64,000 nt of DNA from Riptortus pedestris (taxonomy: Eukaryota > Arthropoda > Insecta > Hemiptera > Alydidae). The stretch is taken from the NCBI GenBank assembly GCA_019009955.1, contig CM032229.1, forward strand, positions 83,928,501 to 83,992,500, read 5' to 3'. Shown in pieces: positions 53,300 through 63,808 of this stretch. Positions within the stretch are counted from its first letter, which is position 1. Every line of letters begins with the position of its first letter. Both the position numbers and the translations under genes were made by a program. The notes beneath the pieces are model-generated. The model did not search any database. It had not been told where the DNA came from and saw only the letters and a program-made list of their open reading frames with translations.

Positions 53300-53784
53300 T
53301 TTCCTTTGAGAGGTTCTGTGGCTCTGATATTCCCCTGAGCTCTAGTGACCAATGTGCGAATTATCCCATTCCTCTGTGCTGGATGGTGATGAGATCCAGC
53401 GTGCAGGTATCTGTTGGTATGCGTAGGTTTTCTGTAAACCGCATGCCCCAGCTGTCCGTTTGGTTTCCTTTCCACCAGAACATCCAGGAATGGTATCTTT
53501 CTATCGCACTCGATCTCCATCGTGAACTCAATGTTGGGGTGTATTGAGTTAAGATGCTCCAGAAATTCTTCTAAGGTCTCCTCTCCATGTGGCCATCTGA
53601 CGAACGTGTCATCCACATCCGTATCTGAACCATGTTTTCGGTTTGAGTCTTGCTGTTTCCAGTGCCATCTTTTCAAATTTCTCCATGTAACCATCGGCTG
53701 CATTTGGACTTAATGGTGACCCCATGCTGGCTCCCTCCATTTGTTGGTATAAATTGCCGTTGAATAAAAAATATGTTGATTCTT

Positions 53785-53787
<3 letters not shown>
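53300..53787 (-). pseudogene. Penelope-type reverse transcriptase, partial and frameshifted
   Basis: The partial RT starts with FNGNLYQQMEGASMGSPLSP, the conserved segment before the catalytic box. About 35 codons further on it reaches WFRY, but then four extra bases (ATCC on plus, 53617-53620) intervene and the downstream frame starts at DVDDTFVRWPHG. The expected box is YVDD, so the insertion falls within the catalytic motif itself. Beyond it come FLEHLNSIHPNIEFTMEIE, IPFLDVLV and HAVYRKPTHTNRYLHAGSHH, all characteristic of Penelope RTs. Another break near 53296-53302, at an A-run on the minus strand, separates this part from the endonuclease frame. It is non-functional. Confidence 0.9.
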
Positions 53788-53852
<65 letters not shown>

Positions 53853-53864
53853 CGGAGCTCATTA

Positions 53865-53901
53865 TGATGGATGGAAATTTTTGAAAAATTTCCATCCATC
53901 A
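53865..53901. repeat. Perfect 18-bp hairpin with one-base centre
   Basis: TGATGGATGGAAATTTTT is followed by one G and its exact reverse complement. It lies inside the right part of a PAL copy, where other copies have unrelated ATGACGAAAATGAGG-type sequence, so it arose after insertion. Confidence 0.92.
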
Positions 53902-53980
53902 TATTTTTCAAAAATTGCGTCATGGGTCCAACATGAGTGGCTGATTTCTTTCAAGTAATTTCGATGCGTCGCCTCATAAG

Positions 53981-54568
53981 TACAGGGTGAGGCATATTTA
54001 CGAGCGCGCGAACCAAGCTGCGTTGGATGGAGGTGGAGGGGATAGCGTCAGTTACGTTTGGAGCGAAATAGCATTTAGTCACAATGGAGCGCTGGACCCC
54101 ACAGCATCGTGCGTACGCTGTCAAAGCATTTTATCAAAACGGTAGTTCATACCAGTTAGCACGTCTTGCATTCCGCAGACGTTTCAATATTAATCGGAAT
54201 TTGCCGGTGCCGTCTACATGTGCGATTAAAAAGTGGGTTGAGAACTTTGAAGAGACTGCGTCAACGACAAGGAAGAAAACAGGGAGACCGAAAACTGTGC
54301 GCACACCTGATAACATTGAACGTGTAAGAGTCGCCATTGAAAGAAGCCCTCGTTGCTCAGCTCGCCGACACAGCGTTATGTGAGGAATGTGTGCGTCTAA
54401 ACGGACGCCATCTTACTGGAGTTATTTTCAAAAAATAACAGACATTTTACTGTTGCAGAAAATGCTTTTTCATGTATTTTAATATTGTGATATAAACATA
54501 TTTTTGTAACAAAATGTTTTTATTTAACAGTCTTTTAAAAATCGCTCGTTATTATGCCTCACCCTGTA
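53981..54568 (+). mobile_element. Tc1/mariner-type deletion derivative
   Basis: The terminal inverted repeats are TACAGGGTGAGGCATATTTA CGAGCG on the left and the matching complement CGCTCGTTATTATGCCTCAC CCTGTA on the right, with two mismatches in 26. A TA at each outer edge is the target duplication typical of Tc1/mariner. At about 590 bp it keeps only the start of the transposase. The catalytic DDE part has been deleted after about 54383, so it depends on a relative for movement. It lies directly next to the decayed end of a PAL copy. Confidence 0.88.
54084..54383 (+). pseudogene. Transposase N-terminal helix-turn-helix remnant
   Basis: The 99-codon frame begins MERWTPQHRAYAVKAFYQNG and includes RRRFNINRNLPVPSTCAIKK, WVENFEETAS and KTVRTPDNIERVRVAIERSP. 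This is the DUF4817-type helix-turn-helix domain found at the N-terminus of many arthropod mariner-like transposases, which binds the terminal repeats. Intact proteins continue after SARRH into a second helix-turn-helix and the DDE domain. Here the match ends at RRHSVM and a stop follows. The remaining protein could at most bind DNA. Confidence 0.88.
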
Positions 54569-54569
54569 T

Positions 54570-55576
54570 GTTACATTTTGCTATAGGACTTATTATTTTG
54601 CCAGTGCGTATAAAAGTTCTGCGACTGATATAAATAAACGGTAGTTGTCATCACGAAAATAAATTAAAGTTTAAAGTTTCTTCATCTAATATTGTTAGGC
54701 ATTCAATTAAGAACCTATATAGGAAATTTCACACTATTCGGCCCATACTTTCAGCCAAGTTAGAATCTGACCATAAATCAATATCTTGTAATGAATGAGC
54801 TTACTGCCCAAATATATTATCAAATTACTTAATAATTATCCCATTTCAATGGAAGATTTTACAACTTTTACGGAAAATTTTTAAAGGCTATCGAATTACT
54901 CATAAATAAAACAGCTTTTATATCATACCTATTATAATATTGAAAACTTCTTCTAGCTCTAGAGGAAAACTTTAGAAAATGTTTGTATAGTCGGTGTGAT
55001 GTAAAAAGTTTGTTGAGTAAACAGGAGAAGTTTGGCTGATGCTGAGGCTGTTTGTAGGTATTTTCTATATAAGTTTTCCCGACGACCTGTTGGACTCAAT
55101 ATGAGCTTCCTCCCCTAACCTTTATCCTAGCACAATACCTTGTCTTGTGCCTTCCAACTTTCAAAGATAACGCCACGAGTCCTCTTTCTCACTTCCTCTA
55201 TCTCTATACAATCCATTGTTCTCCGGATATATTAAACACTTTTTCTTCGTTTTTCAAAAATGGCCAGATATTTCAAAAGATTCGAACAGGAAGCCTTGAA
55301 ATTAATCTAGCTGAGTCCCTTCATTTTTCAACAAACAGCAGAATTATAAAACAGCCCCATATTTAACTTCATTGAGCATGTACATTGGAACCTATGTGCA
55401 GTTTTTTTTCATTGCGATTATTAAACAGGAAAGTTAATTGCTTAAGAAAATTGATTTAAGTGAATGCTTTTTTCAGTAATGACTTTACCCACCCAATTAC
55501 TTTGATTCGTAAGTTCCAACAATAGATTTACGAAGCTGCTATGAAGTTTTGATCTCTTCCGTTGTAGTGATCATTT
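54570..55576. other. AT-rich DNA, nothing recognised
   Basis: No gene or repeat signal between the mariner and hAT remnants. Confidence 0.4.
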
Positions 55577-56446
55577 ACTTAGAACAGGGGTCTCCAAACT
55601 TTCCAGCCTTAGGGCCATACTGATTACTCCAGTAAGTTCCGAGGGCCAAAACCATATTATCATTGTTGCCGGTGGTAAAAAGTGAAATAGTCCACCCTAT
55701 CCCCTGAACTTCAAATGGAAATGATTGATCTACAGCGCAGTAAGAACAAATATCAAAACTCATCTTTGTTGGAATTTTATAAGAGTCCTCCACTGACACA
55801 ATTTGATAATTTACATAAATTTGCTCGTGGGCTGTTTTCTGTTTTTGGTTCTACTTATTTGTGTGAGAAGACCTTCTCCAAAATGAAGTACACAAAAAAT
55901 GTTTACAGAACTAAATTAACTGATGAGCATTTTAAATCTCTTTTAATAATTGGTACAAGTAAAATTAGTCCACAACTACAAACTATTATCAGTGGAAAAT
56001 CTCAATTACATAAATCTCATTAGTATTTCATGTGTCATTATGCTTGTTATAAGTTATGTTTTTATTTAAAATGTATAAAATGTTAGTTGGATTCATTTCA
56101 ATAATTTGTTAGTTATTACATTCTGAAGTTAAATTTTCTGCATATTATACATGCCTTGACTCATTACAATTCTGTGTTTCTTTATCCAACATACCACAAA
56201 AACATAACAATAAGCCTACAACGATGTTACGAGTAGTTAGCCCATGGCCATATCAATGTAGATGTCATATTAATAATTATTCAACATAAAATTAGAATAC
56301 TTCAGTATACTAAATTTAATTTGCTATAAAAAATATGTTCTCTAAAAGGAGGTTTCAACTATGTTAGCTCTCCGCGGGCCGGACAAAATCTGTCCGCGGG
56401 CCGGATGTGGCCCTCGGGCCGTAGTTTGGAGACCCCTGACTTAGAA
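55577..56446 (+). mobile_element. hAT element remnant with 8-bp target duplication
   Basis: Terminal inverted repeats CAGGGGTCTCCAAACT (55585) and AGTTTGGAGACCCCTG (to 56438) are perfect over 16 bp. They are flanked by the identical octamer ACTTAGAA at 55577-55584 and 56439-56446, the 8-bp duplication typical of hAT transposons. The right subterminal region has the repeated GCGGGCCGGA motif (TCCGCGGGCCGG twice) as a likely transposase-binding cluster. At 854 bp, most of the transposase is deleted. Confidence 0.95.
55715..56023 (+). pseudogene. hAT transposase C-terminal dimerisation region
   Basis: The 102-codon frame contains LLEFYKSPPLTQFDNLHKFA, SVFGSTYLCEKTFSKMKYTK, YRTKLTDEHFKSLLIIGTSK and ends IISGKSQLHKSH. 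This is the C-terminal part of hAT transposases of the group that gave rise to GTF2IRD2-, EPM2AIP1- and FAM200-like proteins, and it mediates dimerisation. The RNase-H catalytic domain and the zinc finger are missing. It is read in the same direction as the element and lies centrally within it. Confidence 0.9.
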
Positions 56447-57828
56447 CGTTGAATACCCGATGAATTATAATCATGATAATCATGATAACCGATGAATTGT
56501 TCAGTTACAACAGAACATGGGATTGGAAAAAGAAAACAAATAAATATATGCGGCATATGCATGGTTTAATAATTGAATTAAACCAAGTGTCTGCACCATA
56601 TTTGTTTTTTGTTTTATTTTTCCAATCCCATTTTTAATGCCTCAAAATTCTAAATTATTATCAGGTATTTTACAATTCATCGTCAGGTCGAGGTCATTTT
56701 TCCTCTACAAATTTATATTTAGTGCACTACACTTTCTGGGACAGCACCAAATCACATTTTCTCCAAAACCTTATTTTTAATTTATTACTCAGTGTGTGAA
56801 TGTGTGTTAATCGGATTTGTCTTTCTTAAGTAGTCCATATTCTTTCAAATTTGATTTTTTTTTTTTTCATAATTCTCTTTTTCTATAATTCGAGTTCTAA
56901 AAAGTTTCCCTTGTATCTAAAATTATTGGAATTATTTTTTTATTTTATTGCTTTTTGTCTTCAGTTCACCTCTACTGACTGGTACTCATTAGATTTTTAT
57001 ACGAAGCTGTTAACCCTTAAATATATTCATGACCAGCTTAAATCTCAAGTCTAGTTTGAATTGGGCATTTTCTAATGGAAAATAATAAATTAAATTAAAG
57101 GTTGCATCATATAAAAATGTTTCAGTGATATGTTTTATAAGTTTATATGGCGAAAAAGCTAGCAGTATTTGCATGGTGAACTTTTTTTTTTGTTTGTTTG
57201 TTTTAACATTTTCATACAAATGCTTTAATTATAATGTGGAGGATGAAATGGTTGATTCAAAAATAGATTTGAGAGAGGCAACCCCTAAAACCTTTGAAGT
57301 ACCAATTACTTGGAAAACTTGAGTATCATGAGAGTTATAGCGGGGGTTGACAACTCAATCAGGTTATAAATGGGAGACTGCCTCTTTACCTTACTCTTGA
57401 AGTTAGAGAAGGACAAGATGCAAGCGAGTTATCGCCCGATCCTCTACTCGAGTCAATAGCACAACTTTTCTCTCCCAACAACTTTTAACTAGTTTTAGAG
57501 TCTAGCAAACAGATGTTTAAGTTGAATGCTCCCTACTTATGATAAATTGAGCTGGTAGATAGGTGGAAAACAATGAGCTTCGGACTCAGCTCCCATTTTG
57601 CTGGTTGTGATTTACTGTGAACGGTGTAGAAAGCATTCGGCTGAAGGCATTGTTTACAACCTCTATGGACTATTAGTAGTGAAGTTAGATGGGGCAATGT
57701 GGCATGTATGATCTTTGTGTAACAGGGGGTTGATTTCGCTGTTTTGTTACAAAATATTAACAAAAAAAATTAGTAGATTCTTCCTAAATTTTATAATATT
57801 CTAATACATAAATATTTCTAACTATACT
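56447..57828. other. AT-rich DNA, nothing recognised
   Basis: Short frames such as 57125-57322 have no domain. Confidence 0.4.
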
Positions 57829-58480
57829 GTTACGGGGTCGATGAGGCTTCCCATAAAAAGATGTATAGGGAGATGCCCCTTCGCCCCATTTGTGAATTTT
57901 AGAGAGTGGACTGTATAGTAAAAGGAGGGCGGTGTAAATTATAAAGAATGAATGGATATAATGAAGTTATATTGATAATAATAAGAACAAATGATGAAAT
58001 GAAATTGTTGACCTTTTAAATCTAATAATAGTTCCAATTGGTGAGCTGCTGTGGGTTGGTTGGAGCTGGTTGTGGAGCTGGTTGCTGAATAATGCCCATT
58101 ATTGGGTTTGTGCCAGTTGACTTCGATGTGTGACGAAGTTGCTATATAACTGTGAGTACTCACTTAATTTATTGTCTTTGTTTCTTCTCCTTCTTGGTTC
58201 TTCCCCGCATAATCGCCCGACGGGCCCTTTTTTGCCTACTCGTGCATTTTGAGGGGGGTTTTCACCTGGATGATGAGAGCTCTCCTTTCCGTGCCGCACT
58301 AGGCTTCCATCTTGTTCCCGTCTTCTTGCCCTTTCCTGTCGGTCCCCCTCGTGGCTGGATGCACTGGCAGCGAGGTCCCCAGTCCAGGGCAAGGATGAGC
58401 GGACGCTAGATGACGTCATCGAAGTCGCGCGCTGGCTCTACTCTTCGCGGACTTGATTCTTCCGCGAAAATATAAAAATA
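57829..58480. other. GC-rich block, possibly LTR-derived
   Basis: The left edge TGTTACGGGGTCGATGAGGC looks like the border of an LTR, read on plus or as ...CCCCGTAACA on minus. From 58190 to 58450 the DNA is strikingly GC-rich. A 106-codon minus frame (58099-58419) is Arg/Glu/Pro-rich with no domain and contains a donor-like AAGTGAGTACTC near its end. Without a second LTR or a primer-binding site I cannot choose between a solo LTR and a host 5' exon. Confidence 0.25.
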
Positions 58481-58489
58481 CATCTCTAG

Positions 58490-59382
58490 TATTTATCAAA
58501 TTTTCAACGTGATTCTAGACATTTTTTTTCTTAATTTTTCTGTTTACTAACACTGCTCCATGAATGGATGTTACAATTCACTGAACATAATATGTACCAT
58601 TTTGAATATAGTGTTTATAGTCTAGGCATACAAAAGAGCGTTTTTAATAATAGTTATCCTAGTAGATCATATTTAATCGCGGGAGTAAGAAATGTATTAG
58701 AAAAAGGAGTTTTAATAAAACGTTTATGGTTAAAGTAGATAGTGTCTAAACTAATAAAAATGAGTTATTTGTAAACGTATCAGTTTTTAGGTGCATGAAA
58801 TAGGTAGTAATGTTGTGTTTCGACCGTCTTTGAGGGTAAGAAACTTTTATTCATTCATCGTTCATAATATAGAATACTAATCCCTGATTATGATTTATAT
58901 GGCCTTTGATGTTCTGAAAAGAGAAATTGGATTTTTTAGAAACTGGGTAACGTTTATTCTACCAGACTCACGAATAGTATATCGATTCTCCATAGTTACC
59001 AGGACTTAATAATGGTCGATCATAAAATTTAGCACTCAGATAGAAAATATAAATAGATTGTTTGTGGGAAATATGCTCTAACCAATGACAGGCGTCTCGG
59101 CTGTGGTACTGAATGCTATTCGTAATTATGACTCATATAGTCCGCGGTGTACTGAACAGTGAAAAGGAATTGATCAGGAATTAATTTTCATTTATTCTTC
59201 AAGTCTCTAAGACATTTCATATGTTAGAATTACCTGACACGTTGACAAAACATGCAAACAAGAAAGTATAGCGTAAAGAAGACTGGAAATATTGAAGTAA
59301 TATTGAGTGTAGTAAAAAACTTATGTGTACGAGTATCTTCGGGATTTCGGTTGGCTGCTGTAGGTCCATCATCAATGGAAGG
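58490..59382. other. AT-rich DNA, nothing recognised
   Basis: No gene or repeat signal. Confidence 0.4.
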
Positions 59383-59526
59383 ATACTTCATTTATTAACT
59401 ACAGAGTGCTTCCGGGGCACTCTGTTCTGTCTCGCCTGACATGTCGGCTTAATAGGGACCAGCTCTAGAGCAGTGAAGAAGGGGTGGTTCGCCCCGAGAG
59501 TGCTCTGTAGGTAGTAAATGAAGTAT
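59383..59526. mobile_element. 144-bp foldback sharing the GIY-YIG element's 3' end
   Basis: The left arm ATACTTCATTTATTAACTAC, AGAGTGCTTCCGGGGC (59383-59418) is the inverted repeat of GCCCCGAGAGTGCTCTGTAG, GTAGTAAATGAAGTAT (59491-59526). The middle, TGTCTCGCCTGACATGTCGG, TTAATAGGGACCAGCTCTAG, matches the 3' UTR at about 38009-38050, and the right arm matches its terminal GTTCGCCCCGAAAGTACTTT region. Confidence 0.8.
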
Positions 59527-59605
59527 TAAGTGTGGAGGTGTTTTATATATAATCGTTTTAATAACGTCGTCCTGAAATAGTGAAGTTTCTATATATATGT
59601 ATATA

Positions 59606-61645
59606 CTAGCAAAGGTACCCGGCTTCGCCCGGGAATTCATTTGAGGCTGAATGAAGATGGCATATTTTTGGCAAGGCTTTACTTTCCACAATAATTTTTT
59701 TATTTCCCTGTCCCAGTGTTTAGAATTTATTCCCGTCGTTACTGTGGATTTGTTAATAATAAAATTATTTGTTATTTAAGACTTCATTGTCCTCAATATT
59801 TTTATATTTCCCGTCCTCTGTGTATGTAGTTTTTTTTTTTATAAAGTGATGGACCATATTATTCATAATCCTAGAATGTATTCTATCTTCCAAACCATGT
59901 ATGAATAAGTTTCTTTCCCTTCATGCGGTACAATGTCCAACGGTGACAGCTGTTTTAGGTACGCCATAGCCTCTATTAAAACACTCTTTCATAAGTCTCG
60001 ATTGTAAACTGTGTATTCATATTGGTTTTCAGTAAAGTATATCATAATACATTAACGGAGCAGAGTTAATTAATACCAGAAATACCTGAGTGCACCTCCC
60101 TAGCGTTTATTCTAGTAAATTATTTATTTATGATAATTAAAGAAATTCACATTCCTGAGAATAATAATACATTGCTATAAGCATCAATTAACATGTAAAC
60201 ATAGACCAATATGAGGTCGGAAGGGAAGCGGCAGAACTGATAGGACAAAGGAAGTAGCTCGACACTTACATAGTCTCAGTGCTGCCAACCTGCAATGCAT
60301 TTTGGATAGCTATCCTCTAATACATTCAAATATATTAAAAAATCATATTACATTATCTTCACAATTCTAAAACTGTTTCAAATATTTTTCACGTTTAAAT
60401 TAAATAATGTATTAAATACACTTAGAGAAGGGTGGGGGCCGTATACCTTATTTGGTGCAAACTGTTACTGGCGTTAAAAAAATAACATAGTTTTGAATTA
60501 TTAGGGATAAAATTCTAACATGGATTTGAATTAACTTATCCAGGTGAGATACCTGGGTAGTTCATATTGGAATGTATTGTTGAGCATATCAATATTTCTA
60601 AGCAAATTACTTGCTTCATACCTTATTTTACAAAAAAAATAATTATAAAACAAAATTTACACTAATTAAAAAAGTAAACAACTTATGTTATGTGCACAAT
60701 TGCCAAAAACCAAATAGACGATGAAATATCGCGAATTTTTATTTCAGGCCTCCCGCATAACCCCCATTCCCCTTGGAACCTAAAATTTTTAGTATAGCCT
60801 ATAAACATGGAAGAATTAATGCTAATTTACATACCGAGTGTTGTTAACTTCGGTTCTACCGTTAGTGCCCAATAAAATAGTTGCCCCCACTTTAGTTTTT
60901 AGCGTATATCTAGTTTATACTTTGATATAAAAGAAAAGTGTATATAACACAAGTTTCTCTAAATAACAAAATAAACAACTTTTGTCATGTACATATTTGC
61001 TGAAAAAGCAATAAGAAACGAAATATCGCTATGTTTAGTTTCAGGCCTCCCTTATAACCCCCACTCCTGCCCGTCCCTAGAAATGATAGTATGGCTTATT
61101 ATTAGGAAGTCGTTAATACTAATTCACATACCAAGTTTGATTTAGTTCGGTTGAGTCTTTTGTGCCAAGTAAAATTGTGAACTTCCGCTATAGTTTTTAG
61201 CGTATAACTCATTTATACTTCCGTATACGGCAAAAGTGCATATAACAAAAGTTACTCTAAATAACAAAATAAACAACTTTTGTTATGTTCATATTTGCCG
61301 GAAAACTAATAGGAAACGAAATATTGCTATTTTTAATTTCTGGCTTCCCTTATAACCCCCACTCCTGTTTGTCTCAGAGAATTTTAATATAGCCTAAAGT
61401 CTAAGTTGGGTTAGTAGTAATATAAATACCAAGTTTCATAAAATTCGGTTCAGCCGTTTATGCGTGAAAAGGTAACAAACAAACAAACAAACAAATAAAC
61501 AAACAAACAAACAGACACCAAAGAAACAAAATGCAGTTATGGTGTCTATGACATGTGAAACGAAAAGTTATCGTGAAATTTCGGGGAAAAAATCAATGTA
61601 CAGACAGAGGTTACAATTTTATATATATATATATATATATATAGA
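59606..61645 (-). mobile_element. Non-autonomous Helitron-like element, 2.04 kb
   Basis: On the minus strand it starts TC(TATA)n AAAATTGTAACCTCTG, contains TTTTCACGCATAAACGGCTG, AACCGAATTTTATGAAACTT, and ends with the hairpin CCCGGGCGAAGCCGGG (59618-59633), eight bases and CTAG, followed by T. The base before TC is A. This fits the Helitron rule of A^TC...hairpin...CTRR^T. There is a (GTTT)n run after the 5' part. No Rep/helicase sequence exists, so it would depend on an autonomous relative. It contains a threefold 298-bp repeat. Confidence 0.8.
60610..61470 (-). repeat. Three tandem 298-bp units inside the Helitron-like element
   Basis: The anchor GGCCTCCCGCATAACCCCCA at 60747 recurs as GGCCTCCCTTATAACCCCCA at 61044 and GGCTTCCCTTATAACCCCCA at 61342, giving periods of 297 and 298. 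TAGTTTTTAGCG recurs with the same spacing. A single such unit makes up most of the short element at 31952-32310. Confidence 0.9.
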
Positions 61646-61649
61646 TATA

Positions 61650-62200
61650 TTTATTTTTTTTACGAGTTTCTTGTCAATTGCTTGGTAAGTTTATATAGTA
61701 CTACATTACAAAGTATAAATTATAGGGATTGATATTTCAAAGAGCCTTCCAAGATTGTACATATTTGGTCAATTTCCCAAAACTTGGCATCTCAATTGAT
61801 TCTTTTACTCAGCTTACGCAAGAGCTACGGGCATTAGTGTGTGGTCGGGTCTCTGCTTTGTATGCCTGGCAGAAAGGGAGAAGGAGAGACTATCTCGCCT
61901 CAAACTCAAGCCACTTAACTGTTTCATTGAAGCTCCTCTCGTAATTACTTCTCCTACTTTTAAAAAGCTCTGAGAACATCATTCTAGGAAGAGTGAAACT
62001 GGGCTTGTGAAGTAAGCAGATCACGTCCCAAAGGCAGGAAGTCTAATAGAGCAGATGGAGTAAGGAGATTACAGATGAAGAAGGGCTGACAAGATGAAGG
62101 CTCAATCCTTGGCCTTTTATCTTCACCAGTTGGAATGAGCACACTCAAGGCTATTTCTTCTCAATGTAGCCATAAAACCTATTTCCTCAAATATCTATCA
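61650..62200. other. Unassigned DNA with one 71-codon frame
   Basis: The plus frame 61729-61944 has balanced residue use (SFTQLTQELRALVCGRVSAL) and is a little less AT-rich than its flanks. I recognise no family and see no splice sites that would decide it. Confidence 0.3.
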
Positions 62201-62321
62201 TTTTAGCAGATTTCCTTTAAAGGAAATCAGCTATTGAGGTCGTACTAACGACGCGAGTTTTGAAAAATTTCCTCAATTGTCCATCGTTACTACCCAGAAG
62301 ATGATGAAAATGAGGTCCGTT

Positions 62322-62401
<80 letters not shown>

Positions 62402-63189
62402 TTGTCTGTTAACGCTCTAGCAGTCGCTATTCTTGTTTCATCATTACCAAACTCCATATTTAGTCGTTTTATGTAAAAAAAAAAATCAAGTTCATTAATG
62501 GCTGAAATCGGACCAGGGGGAGGGGGAGTTTAGGGGGGGGGTTTGAAAAACGAAATATCTCCGTTACTATAAGTCGGATCGAAACATTTTATAGAACTAA
62601 TCTTATTGCAAATTAAATGCTCTATAAATATTGTTCTGTACATATTTTCTGTATCATGAATATTAACCGAGATATTTGGATTTTATAGATATACGCTTTC
62701 AGTAAATCCCTACTCCTACTAATGTTATATTATTAATAAGCTGTCATATCATGAACCACATTATTACAAGGTTAAATAAGGCATTTTGTTTTCATTCCAG
62801 TTTTACTTTGTGAGATATATGCAAATACTTTTTTTGATCCCCCTTCTTTTGTTCTACTAAAATTACAGTAATTGAGATTAAAATTATTCTGACTCATTAC
62901 AAATTACAGCACTAGCTATAGTAAAAGTTTTCTATAAAATTAATATTTTATATTCCGATATATTTCATTAATGGTGTTTCTTTCTGGTGTAGAATTCAGG
63001 TTGGCTGGCCTGTTTGTTTACAATTCAGACGCTTTGCGTTGTACTTATGACCTTGTAACTGGAATATTTCTGATTACCGTTTGTATGTATTCATTTATTA
63101 GCGGTGGTGATACCAATATTTATATTTATCTATTGTAAACCTTCGCGTGGGAAATCTGCTTTGTTTTCGCAGCCTCTGACTTTTTTTTT
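62201..63189 (+). mobile_element. PAL family, long full-span copy (989 bp)
   Basis: It begins TTTTAGCAGATTTCCTTTAA AGGAAATC (the palindrome is still symmetrical after compensating changes) and AGCTATTGAGGTCGTACTAA. The (TA)n tract is extended by a (TG)n run. It continues ATTTGTCTGTTAACGCTCTA, TGAAATCGGACCAGGGGGAG and TATCTCCGTTACTATAAGTC. It ends CTTCGCGTGGGAAATCTGCT, TTGTTTTCGCAGCCTCTGAC and a T-run. About 300 bp of extra internal sequence lies between the TTAACCGAGATATTTGG block and the right end. Confidence 0.87.
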
Positions 63190-63220
63190 CAAGGTGGGCC
63201 ACAGTTACACAAGAACACAG

Positions 63221-63410
63221 ATTAGCCATGTGTCTAAATGAGTTGATCGCATTTTACATCAAACACTATCGTTCGTAGTTTCGAATCCCTCTCTTGGGCT
63301 AAGCATTTACTTAATGAGGTGCTCACTAAATAAAATAGTCCGTCCCTGGCTGTAAAACACCCCATACCAATTAGCCTTAGTTGCGTGAAAAGGAAGTTAT
63401 TATATATTAA
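63221..63410 (+). mobile_element. Old SINE (copy 9)
   Basis: The decayed head (GATTAGCCATGTGTCTAAAT), B box AGTTTCGAATCCCTCTCTTG, the body ACTCACTAAATAAAATAGTC, the GTCCCTGGC remnant of the hairpin and CCAATTAGCCTTAGTTGCGT are recognisable. Confidence 0.7.
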
Positions 63411-63808
63411 TAAAAAGGTTACATAGAAATTTTTATATATATAGTAGAATTACTTTAATACAAGTCATGTCAGAGTTATTAAATACCTTCATGTTGTTTC
63501 AAGAAGTAAGGAATCGTGAATTTCCTAATAACCTTTTTACCATACTGTCTATAGGTATGTTTACCTAATCATGTTTTATTTTGTTGGCCTTTAATACAAA
63601 TCACAAGGTTCATCTTTTATGAAGTGAATAATCGTTACGGTTCGTTGTTGTATCTCTAACAGTTATAGAGAAATATTTAATTTTCGATTGTCGTCTTCTT
63701 CTAATCCCTCCCCCTAGCCTATAGTGCCTTTGGATGAAAAAGGGAGGTGCACAAGTAGACGTTAGGGCAGTCCCAAATATTAAATTTCAATATTCTCGGG
63801 ATACTCGA
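63411..63808. other. AT-rich DNA, nothing recognised
   Basis: No gene or repeat signal. Confidence 0.4.

Larger units (their letters stand above)
52451..53788 (-). mobile_element. 5'-truncated Penelope-like retroelement
   Basis: Penelope-like elements encode an RT joined to a C-terminal GIY-YIG endonuclease. On the minus strand this copy starts within the RT (STYFLFNG at the insertion border) and runs through the end of RT, a linker, the GIY-YIG domain and a 3' UTR. The UTR contains GAGGAAGCTAGAAGCATGTC, TAGCGAAACGTTCGCAAC, a stem-loop-like arrangement. It sits between two (TA)n blocks. At about 1.34 kb it lacks the N-terminal half of the RT. Two frame breaks (near 53617 and 53300) make it inactive. 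Confidence 0.9.
52140..53966 (-). mobile_element. PAL family copy split by a Penelope-like element
   Basis: The left part (52140-52450) contains TTAATATTCGAGACAGAGAA, GTGATCGCTAGAGCGGCAAT and the start of the (TA)n tract. The right part (about 53789-53966) continues with more (TA)n, TTTTCAACGGAGCTCATTAT, AAAATTGCGTCATGGGTCCA and a decayed palindrome (GATTTCTTTCAAGTAATTTC). The parts are collinear with the copy at 48920-49598, and the insertion point is inside the TA tract. Confidence 0.75.

Noticed and set aside
58099..58419. 106-codon Arg/Glu-rich minus frame as a protein
   Set aside because: Open frames are expected in GC-rich DNA, the residues are compositionally biased without motifs, and the plus strand is also open over 85 codons.
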